Shown here in pieces: positions 55,251-64,000 of a DNA stretch of 64,000 nucleotides. The notes under the pieces were generated by a model. That model saw only the letters and a list, made by a program, of their open reading frames with translations, was not told the DNA's origin and did no database searches. Every line of letters begins with the position of its first letter. Positions within the stretch are counted from its first letter, which is position 1. Position numbers and translations under genes: made by a program. The DNA is from Linepithema humile. Its lineage: Eukaryota; Arthropoda; Insecta; Hymenoptera; Formicidae. The stretch lies in assembly GCF_040581485.1 (NCBI RefSeq), contig NC_090130.1, forward strand, positions 15,813,656 to 15,877,655, in the 5' to 3' direction.

Positions 55251-56890
55251 GAAGTTGAATTTTTAAATGTAACATGGTACTTTTTATTACAGATACAGAT
55301 TACACGCAAAAATATAAAAAACTTTTATCTCAAACATTTTTTCTGAAAATGCTTCCATTGGCCTTAAAATAACCTGGGAAATTTGATGAAAGAAACAGTA
55401 ATTCTCTTGAATCTCTTGAATGTGTTACGTCCTGCACGGTCTTTCCTTTGCGCGCTTCCTCACGGTTAACCGGTAAAATTCAAAAAGGAAATGAAACCAC
55501 GGAAATAGAAAATTTTTCGTTATATAAAAACCGAGCACATTCGTCTAATACTCTGGACAAATAACCAAACAATAAATAATAAAGTAATAAAGATAATCTC
55601 CGGAACCAAAAATTCTTTTTGGAAGATAAAAATCAAATCTAGATAAAATTTTAAGTTAGATATCACTTTGAGCGAGATAAAGAATATTCGTTCAGAATAT
55701 AAATTCCAAAGGGCAATAATAAAGCAAAAAAAAAAAGAAAGCATGTACAAAAAGAGTAAATTTTTGGTTCTCTAAAATGCAATAAATACTTTAAGAAATT
55801 TAGATAAGTCCAGGATTAGACGAACAAATATAAAAACGGCGACACTCTAATAAAAACATCTCATTGAATTTTCGCCAACCATCACATTTGGGACAAATAA
55901 TCGGAAACTCAGTTCTGTAAACACATTTTACAACGTCCTGACATTAACTACCCCACCGAATCTCTTAATCATTTCGACTCCTATTCGCTGAAGCCTTACT
56001 CCTCCCTACCGTAAAACAACCCTAAGCCTCGATCTCTTATTTTTAAGAAATCTTTATCACCTCCTTTCACCAACCAAAAATCCATCGACTTTATTCGTTA
56101 GATCCTTTTGATTTCCCACTATGTAAAGCATTTTTACTGATTCCACCATTTTTATTCACCGATACATTTCACTATCCTTCCTCACAATAAAATTTCCTTA
56201 ACGACTAAATTCTAATTCCTTCCCCACGACAAGTTTCCCAAAATTAAAAAAACTCAAAAAGACTATTCTTCTTCCAAAAAGTTAGTGTATAAAAGGAATT
56301 TTCGCCACGATTTATGTACTCACTGTTTCACCCGTTTCCGTCTTACACGCCAATAACATTTTCCGCTCCTTACGCAGTTTTTAACTCTCGGCGCGCCGGT
56401 ACTTGAATTTATGCTTGTATATGGTAAATCAGTCTCAACTCCGACAAGTATTTATAGTATTCATATTCGTGCAATTCCTTCGTGTGCAAACGGTTGTGTA
56501 AGTATAACTGGATTGTGAATAGAACAGCTATCTCCATCTGGCACTCAACAAATCAACAACGGAAATCAAGTCAGCAATCAAAATCCTAAAGGAATCGTTT
56601 ATCACCAAACTCACCGAGGTTCAAGACAAGTAGCAAGTCCTAGAGATAGTAAATTTAAATAGATCTCAGAAGTAGCGCGATTCCTATTTTTATTTCCCTA
56701 CCTCCTTTTCCTCATAAATAATTAATTTATTTTTTCACTGTTTCAATCTTACTTTGAGTGAGTTTCATTCGGCTCCTTGAATTGGATTGAATTATTTTCT
56801 TATTAAATATTCTTTTATTTGATCTTAGTTCGGGTGAGCTTCAACTGGCTCCTTGAATCAGATTAAATATTCTTTCTCTACTCTCTTAAA
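55251..56890. other. no recognisable gene
   Basis: A pyrimidine-rich stretch (55930-56260) contains no clear ORF. A TGTTACGTCCTGCACGG phrase at 55429 looks LTR-like but lacks a partner. GGCTCCTTGAATYGGATT-type sequence is duplicated near 56775 and 56850. Confidence 0.35.
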
Positions 56891-57039
56891 GTCAATCAGT
56901 GAAAATAACGCTGATTGAATCAGTGAAACAGTATGTCACGGACAATCAGTGAGTATTTACTGACATTTAGTAACAATACTCCCACCTTGGTTCTCAGACT
57001 TACAATTTACTGATTTTAGCCAGTGGAAGTAAGATTTCA

Positions 57040-57262
57040 CTGCAAATCTGTAACCGCGAGCCAATAAGAGCTCAGTTTGTTGCTGCGCGATATATCCGTT
57101 CTTTTGTCTGCGGCGTCCGCGATATGCGTGTGCTTGTGTCGTGTGTCGTGCCGGTCGTGTCGTGCATCGTTCGTCGTACGTCGTAACTGATGCAACACGA
57201 TACTGATTACAACACGTTAGCTGCTATCCGTCTGCATTGTCCGCAACGATCGACGGTATTTG
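57040..57262 (+). promoter_or_regulatory. probable promoter and first (non-coding) exon of the element
   Basis: A GC-richer stretch with TGTCGTGTGTCGTGCCGG ends at a strong donor, TTTG|GTAAGTTC, at 57262/57263. There is no long ORF in it, so it is most simply a 5' UTR shared by the downstream coding units. No TATA box is clear. Confidence 0.5.
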
Positions 57263-57451
57263 GTAAGTTCAACGCTTTTATGTGGCATTTTATTATATTA
57301 TTATAATTATAACATTTTATTATATTCATTATTGTGTGTATTTCGTTATCATAACCATTCTTGTAGTGTTTTATGTAATACGTAGTCGCAGACACACACG
57401 TGAACTTTTCTCTTTTTATCTTTAATATTTATTTCTCAATTGCAGACTAAA

Positions 57452-60400
57452 ATGAGAAAAATAACAAATTTGTCTATCCAAGAATTAGGAACAAAAATCG
57501 AGGAAATAACAGATGAGGAGACACGAAAAAAGTTTGAAGGTTAATTTACATATATATCTTTTTTTACATTTTTTTAACAAGCATTATAATATTTAGAAAT
57601 ATGAAACATCAAATAGCAAAATTTAACATTTTATTATATATTTATTGTTACATCTCGGAATGCTATCTCAGACTTTATTCTTTTTGCAAATTATTTATAC
57701 GACTGCCACATTCCTAGAATATATATTTATATTTAAAAATTGATTAAATGTCATCTTTCTTTTTTTACATATTTATCATTTCTATTTATTTATTTTATTT
57801 CTTGATAATAGTTATAAAATAATAGTTATTTTTAAATCATGTTTATTAATATTACAGGTGTAAAAATTTCATTAAAATATATCAGCAATGGAGCCTTTGA
57901 AATGTTTTATGTGTCGTAAGACTGTAAAGGGAGAGTTAAATGGTTTGGCAAGACATTTTACAATAGTACATGGTTTGACACTCAAACACGGAATAGACAA
58001 AGTTGGGTTTCAATGTGGTCAAAAAAATTGTTATCGAAGATTTCTTCATTTTTATTCTTTAAGAGATCATATAAGGAAAATTCATTTTTCTCGAAAAGAA
58101 AATTATAACCTTTCTGTAGAAAATACAGAATCCACTTCTTCGTATGATGATATAATTATTAATGAAAATGATGCAAACAAAATATCTGAAAATTCAAATA
58201 ATGTAGAGTCCTTAAAAATTTGTGACAATTTTAATTTAAGAGATTCTTTGATAAGTCTAATAATTAGATTACAATCAAAAGTATCAATGACGGGAAGCAT
58301 TATAACTGATATTCTTGATGAATATGAACAAATAACAAATAATTTGTGTTTATCATTAAAAACTAAAGTTGAACAATTTTTGCAATCTAAAGAAATGCTT
58401 CATGACCCTGATGTCAATAATTTATTAAATTCTTTTGAAATAGATAAATCTTTTGAAGGTTTAAGAACACTTGAACAACAAATGGAAGTTTTAACAAATA
58501 ATACAGAATATATCAAGCCTCAGGAAATACCTTTAGGTGAACGTATAGAAAATGCAATTGATAAGAAAACAGGCACTTCTGTACCAAGAACAATTCTTGA
58601 AACTTGTCAATATGTTTCTATAATAGAATCTTTAACAATGGTGCTTAGAAATAAAGACATACGCGCTGTAATAGAAGCAGAGAAAAAATCAAATGATGGC
58701 ATTCTTGCATCTTTTATTGATGGGCAGCATTTTAAAAATCATCCTTTTTTTCAGAAATACAAACATGCCATTAGAATTCAACTTTATTATGATGAACTGA
58801 AAATTGTCAATCCACTTGGTTCTAAGACCGGTATTAATAAATTAGGAGTCTTTTATTATACAATACAGAATCTTCAATCTCACATGAATTCTGAAACAAG
58901 CAGTATTCACGTTTTGCTTCTTTGTTGTCATGTTGACATAAAAAAATATAAAATGAAAAAAATATTAAGTCCTTTCTTAGAAGATCTTGTAAAGTTAGAA
59001 AGTGATGAAGGAGTTTGTTATACTTTTAGAAGGACAAGAATATATTTTGCGTGCATCATTGACTGTATTTGTTGGGGATGGATTAGCTGTCCATGAAGTA
59101 TTTAATTTGCTAGGTCCATCTTCTAATTTCTTTTGTCGAATGTGTCTTTATACTAGACAAGATTTGCATAATGGTAGCATAGAAATTAAACAATCAAGAA
59201 ATATGGCAGTTTACAATGAGCACTTAAATTTACTACATAATGCAAACTATAGCGATAATGCTAAAACATTAACAGGAATGCATGGAGAGTGTTGCTTACA
59301 TTCATCTCGTTTCTTTCATATATGTAAAAACCTTATTTTTGATCCAATGCATGATATTCTTTGTGGTATTGGACCAATGATATTAAAGTTAGTTTTAATT
59401 CGTTATACTTTGGAATTAAAATTGTTTCATATAAATGATTTTAACAACAGAATAGCATCATTTTAATATGGTTTTGTTGAAAGAAAGAATAAGCCTTCGG
59501 CAAATTTCAGTGAAAGAATATTGCGTGTAAAAGGGCATACTTTAAATCAAAAAGCTATGCAAATATGGTGTCTTCTTCGCGTTTTCCCTTTCTTAATTTC
59601 TGATTGGGTCTTGACAGGAGAAGAACATCTACAACTGATTCTCATTTTGCTAAGAATTATGGAAATCGTATTTGCGCCAAAAGTTACAGTTTCTCTTATG
59701 TCTTATTTGAGAGCCCTCATTATAGATTTTTTGGAAACATTCAAACAACTTTTCCCTGATGTACATATGATAAATAAATTCCATCATTTAACTCATTACC
59801 CAGATTGTATGTTGTGGTCAGGACCTCTTCAATTGTACAACTGTATGCGTTATAAAGCCAAACATAATGAAATAAAACTAAGAGCACAAAATGTTCATAA
59901 TTTTAAAAATCCACCGAAAACATTGATAAGAATTGTTCAATGTTCTCAAAGTGCTAGATGGGGAAAAGGAAATGCCACAATTATTCGAGTTGAGCCATTA
60001 AATGGAGAAACAGTTACAGTGCAAAATTGCCAAAGTCGTACATATTTACATGATCTAGGATATGTTGATACTGATTCTATATTTACCACTAATGCTATAA
60101 AAATAAATGGTGTGGAATTTCGACTTAATTTATTAGTATGTCTTAAAATTGATAAACAAAACGAAAAAATTTGCCTCTTTTTGGATGTATTAAAGAAATT
60201 TTAATGTTAAATAAAAATGAAGTATACTTTTTGACCACATTATATAAAACTCATTTATTTGATACTGATTTTAATGCCTATCATGTCGATTGGGAAATGC
60301 ATAACATTTCACAGCTTTTTGTGAACTGTCTTAGTCTTGCATATTACAAACCATTATCTATCTGGTCAGAACCAACATCCAATAATTTTTATGTTAGTCT

Positions 60401-63295
60401 CCGTCACATTTTATTATGATGGAAATGGAGTTTTTTTTCATCGCATCATTTTAGCAAAAAATGTAAGATTTATTTATTAGTTTTTAAATATACGTTCAAA
60501 TCATAATTCTATTTCCATATTTAATTATGTATCACATTGAATTTTATGTTAAGTAACTTGTAATTTTTCAATAGATTTTTCAATAGAAAGCCCTCAATTA
60601 TTTTTAGTACAACTCGATATTGATCTTTATGTTATGCATTTTTTCTATTGTGATATTTTACTATTACAGCTGTTATTTTTATGAATACATTACAATTTTT
60701 GTTTATCTTTAGATGAAAAGATCGAAGGCTCCTTTTTCCTTTTACTCAATGCACAGGATTTAAATGATATGAAAATAAAGAAAGGACCAGCAAAAAAGAT
60801 TTTAAAATTTCTTGAGGAATGTTCTCAAACTTCTTCTGGGGTAATGTTTTACTTACTAATAAAGTAATCTTTTATACATATAATTTTTCCGACATTATAT
60901 TTTTCTTTTTTTCTTTATAGGTTGCTAAACGTGTGGAGCAACTATTGGATACAGAAGAACAAATAGAAATTGTTGGACAACCAGGAGAAATTATTTTAGC
61001 TACAAATATTGACTCTGAAAATTGGACAACAATTGCTGAAATACCATCTACCAGCAGCAATATTGCTTTAGTTACAACTGCAACTTCTAATGAAGAAATA
61101 TCTATACCCAAAGAATCTTTTTCGATATATTCTTTTTTGTATCAGAAAACTAAATTAGCGTTTATATTCAAAATATTTTTAAAAAATTAAAAATTTTATA
61201 TAATGCAGCGTTTCACAACTGTTCGTAAGACGCTTCTACATCATCCGCAAGATGCTAACGTTTTGGCAGCTGCAGAAGACATATTTACAGAAAGTCATAG
61301 ACGAAGCCTTATAAGAATAGTAACTTCTGAATTTGTAAAAACACACAAAGATAACTAGTAAGTTTTGTATCTATGAAATGAAGTTGTATTCAATTAAATT
61401 TATATTTTTATGAAATTTTGTAAAATTGTCCTGCAGCTATCCACCTGAAGAAGCCAAAGTAGCTCTTGCCGAAAGTATTGTAATAGAATTTCCAAAATTA
61501 CGTGACCCCGAAACAACTAAAGGATATGTAAAAAAAAATTCACAAATTATTTTTTATTTTTTAAATATAAACTATTTAATATATTTTTCTGTATAACTGT
61601 TATATAAAATGAATTATTTATCTTCTTTTTTTACCATTTTAAGGAACTTTACTATGATCCATTTAGTAAAAGAGGTTTTATTGAATATCGTCTTTGGACA
61701 ATTAGAAAAAATATTTCACCTGCCAAAAAAAATATACTGCAAAAAAAAGAAAAATGGGTCAATTTTCATCCTCTGCAAACAGTTCAGATGACAAAAATGA
61801 TGACTTGCTTTCTGAAGATTTGTATCAAGAAAAGGTGCGTTATGATACTTTTTTGGATATTAATAGCTTTCTCTAAATTACACAAATACTTTTTTTAATG
61901 ATAGATATTCTTATGACATAGAAAAAAATTATTTTCTTTTAATTTTCTACATTTCTATTTGATATATCTATCAGATTTCATGGATGAAATTTAAAGTACC
62001 GTCTAAAACGAATAAATCTGCAATATCAGAATGTATGAACATTACTATGAAAAATCGAAGAAAATGGATTTTAGAAAATCTTCCTACAATAGACGAAATA
62101 TTTGATCAATTTTCTCGATTAGCTGATTATTCTGGTCAAATGGTGAGTAATAATGTTTTGACTTCATAATTTATATTTGTATTAAAGAGAAACACATTTT
62201 ATTTTCCTTTTTTGTTTTTTTTAACATTAAGAATTTATGTATTTATAATTAGTATATTTTATTTCATTTCATTTCTATTTTTTTGATTACAGATTGATGA
62301 GGAGTTCGACAGATTGTACAGCGGAGCTTCTGATAATTTTTTAACAAAATTTTCTACATATTATGTTCCTAGAATTCTTACATACTGCAACACAGTGAGA
62401 CAAGATTTATATAGAGTTTCAAATTTTATTGAAGAAGGTATAGTTCAACTCTCTTACTTCAGTTTTTTTAAATATTTTACATTATTTACATGTATATTAA
62501 AATACTAATCGCAATTATTTTATTTTATTTTATAGAAAATCTTCGTGCCATATTACTTTTAGCGCATTTACTCCCTGTGTCAAATTCATTGAGGAAGGGA
62601 AAAGGAAAAAAGAAGGGTGTAACTTCAAAGAAAGTAAATATTTTGAATATATAATATAATTTAGATTATGATTTATTTATAAATATACATAATTATTGGA
62701 AAAGCTTTATCTTTAAATTTAATTGAATAAAATTTAATTTCAAATTATTGAAATCACTTACTTTTAGAGTTCTAATAAAGAAAATATGAGGAAAGAGGAT
62801 TACGACGATGTATATTCTACTACATTTCCTAATTCTTCTTTAATACAAATTTGGCCCGTAAGTTTTGTTAAATATTCATTTTAATTTTCTTCATTTTAAT
62901 ATTCATTTAAATATTTATTTTAATGTTCTTTTTTATAGGAAGGATGTAGCATGGAGAACAAAATAAAGGAAATGAAAAAGGAGGCACAAGGTCCAATTCA
63001 ACCTTATATTATATTAATCAAAGGAAAAAGTTTAACTTATTTTGTTCAGACTGATAATGTTACATTGACTCCAAGTATCAATTCGCCAATCATAGCACTT
63101 GATTTATTATTCAAGGTACATTATGTTTTAAATGTTACATATCCTACAACACTACTAAATTTTTTCAGTTTCTTAGAACATTATTGTTTTAAATTTTCAT
63201 CTGAAAAAGCACATGCTTTTGTATCTTCTACTCATATTAATATTTGTAATACCACACCAATATCAAATGTGATAGATAACACATCAGATACATAA
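57452..63295 (+). CDS. SAM-domain accessory protein of the CACTA-like element, spliced around the transposase
   Basis: Proposed coding exons: 57452-57539, 60713-60840, 60921-about 61150, 61209-61357, 61437-61527, 61644-61834, 61975-62142, 62293-62437, 62536-62633, 62768-62857 and 62939-63295. Each intron has GT/AG ends except the unresolved donor after 61150. The reading phases agree at most joins. The first two exons together make a SAM-like domain (IQELGTKIEEITDEE, then DEKIEGSFFLLLNAQDL and DMKIKKGPAKKILKFLEE), which usually mediates protein-protein contact. Later parts (EEFDRLYSGASDNFL, ALDLLFKVHYVLNVTYP, FFSFLEHY) match a family of uncharacterised insect and cnidarian proteins. Exon 61644-61834 is 191 bp and needs a 1-nt change in an A run near 61740 to keep frame. 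Its role may parallel plant TnpA, which binds element ends; this is inference. Confidence 0.6.
57858..60419 (+). pseudogene. CACTA/EnSpm-like transposase with C2H2 fingers, in intron of the SAM gene
   Basis: A splice acceptor (AATATTACAG) ends at 57857, 30 bp before the ATG at 57888, so the ORF can be joined to the upstream exon. The start has two zinc-finger-like motifs (CFMCRKTVKGELNGLARHF, then CGQKNCYRRFLHFYSLRDH). The core has HAIRIQLYYDELKIVNPLGS, HVLLLCCHVDIKKY, LTVFVGDGLAVHEVF, FCRMCLYTRQD, FDPMHDILCGI and MRYKAKHNEIK. This order is known from animal EnSpm-type transposases with an RNase-H-like fold. There are three lesions: a frameshift near 59020, a TAA stop at 59464, and a frameshift near 60175 before a C-terminal piece that ends at 60419. 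This copy is therefore probably inactive. Confidence 0.7.
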
Positions 63296-63689
63296 ATTTA
63301 TTCAGCAGTTTAATTTTATTTTATAAAATAAATATTTATGTTAGTTGTTTGCAAAATTCTATAAATTTATGGAAAAAATTATTTTATCATTACAATTTAT
63401 GTTGTTTTTCTTAATAATTTTTATTTTTGTTAAAAATGATATACTTAGTTTGCATTTTATATAATTTAATAATGCATAAATTTTTCATTTTTATTTGATA
63501 TATCATTTATTTAGTATATAGTATTCATTTATTTAGTACATTATATAACTTTTTTGTTTCAATTTTCTTGCATATGTTGAAAATAGTTTTCAACTTAAAA
63601 AAATTTTGCAAACAATAATATTATTTTTATATTCATTTATTAAAATATATTAATCATATGCCCATACAATTATATATTTATGTATGTAA

Positions 63690-63765
63690 AGAGATACGGT
63701 CGGTCTCGCTATAGTTCCTGCGCTTCGCGTGAACTTGGCGCGAGACACTACCGTGTCTCTTGATT
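63690..63765. repeat. 76-bp foldback MITE, GAGACACGG family
   Basis: AAGAGATACGGTCGGTCTCGC at the left pairs with GCGAGACACTACCGTGTCTCTT at the right. It sits between the SAM gene and the right sub-terminal repeats. Related to 36766 and 46537. Confidence 0.6.
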
Positions 63766-63822
63766 GATATACATTTATATTATTGAATTAAATGCATTAT
63801 ATCAGCAACTGAAATTACCTGT

Positions 63823-63912
63823 TCATATTCACTGTTCTATTAGTTAAGGTTTACTGATCTAAGCAGTACATATTCACTGTTTTATTAGTTAAGATATACT
63901 GATCTAAGCAGT
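63823..63912 (+). repeat. sub-terminal 45-bp tandem repeat of the CACTA-like element
   Basis: Two units, CATATTCACTGTTYTATTAG then TTAAGRTWTACTGATCTAAG and CAGTA. Each contains a TACTG/CAGTA inverted pair, like transposase-binding sub-terminal repeats in CACTA elements. Confidence 0.65.
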
Positions 63913-64000
63913 ACATATTACTAATTTTACTGTGTATAACAACTATTTTCAGCAGTCAGATATCACTGCTGGAAACAGTTACTGTAGTCAACTGATTTCA

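Larger units (their letters stand above)
56900..64000 (+). mobile_element. CACTA/EnSpm-like element, right end outside the window
   Basis: The two ends are dense in CAGTG/CACTG words. On the left these include 56909, 56929, 56958, 57021 and 57039. On the right, a 45-bp duplication (63823-63912) contains TTCACTGTT and ACTGATCTAAGCAGTA, and more copies follow to 64000. Sub-terminal ACTG-rich repeats and CACTR termini mark the CACTA superfamily. Inside are a transposase-like ORF and a multi-exon SAM-domain gene. The exact left end is uncertain (CACTGCAAATC at 57039 is one candidate), and the right end lies beyond the window. Confidence 0.6.

Noticed and set aside
63116..63168. Intron with GTACAT...TTTCAG in the last exon of the SAM gene
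   Set aside because: Splicing would shift the frame into an early stop, while reading through keeps the conserved KVHYVLNVTYP...FFSFLEHY segment.

Overview
The window looks like heterochromatic or otherwise repeat-rich DNA from an insect, most likely a hymenopteran such as an ant. I base this on the very high A+T content, the GT-AG introns, and the mix of element types: Penelope-like, Ty3/gypsy, Tc1/mariner, hAT-type, THAP/P-like, Transib-like and CACTA-like. The organism is an inference from these features. I see no convincing ordinary host gene. Almost everything recognisable is a transposable element or its debris, many nested in one another, and most target-site duplications (TSDs) can be read directly.

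0-13 kb: Two pieces of a decayed Transib (RAG1-related) transposase and a multi-frame relic of a DUF7869-like gene come first. A 1,013-bp solo LTR follows, then a 5'-truncated Penelope-like element (RT plus GIY-YIG) with a hammerhead-like motif near its 3' end and a 12-bp TSD inside the second Transib piece. Next is a Tc1/mariner pseudogene carrying two nested TA-flanked elements, then an hAT-type foldback MITE.

13-30 kb: A foldback, a GT/CA-rich block and a tRNA-like SINE head precede a complete but decayed Ty3/gypsy element (LTRs of about 175 bp) that splits a coding relic. A Tc1 relic split by a second gypsy element follows. The block ends in a 5.3-kb P-like element whose two ends carry inverted THAP exons; inside it are a 44-bp hairpin-forming satellite and an hAT MITE.

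30-46 kb: A dispersed repeat rich in short TATACAT-like motifs carries a stack of nested insertions. Next come a second copy of the solo LTR, an exact 60-bp minisatellite and a young gag-only gypsy element with 393-bp LTRs. Several foldbacks and a relic resembling a MULE-type transposase complete the block.

46-55 kb: This part holds a nearly perfect 189-bp hairpin MITE, a foldback with 117-bp tandem repeats, and a 3.75-kb element with inverted repeats of about 1 kb and a 9-bp TSD. That element carries a truncated Transib transposase. A paralogous unoccupied site for it is present elsewhere in the window.

57-64 kb: A CACTA/EnSpm-like element runs off the window end. A 12-exon SAM-domain gene with mostly consistent splice phases surrounds a degenerate transposase ORF that lies in its second intron and has its own splice acceptor. 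This resembles the tnpA/tnpD arrangement of plant En/Spm and is the most intriguing system here.
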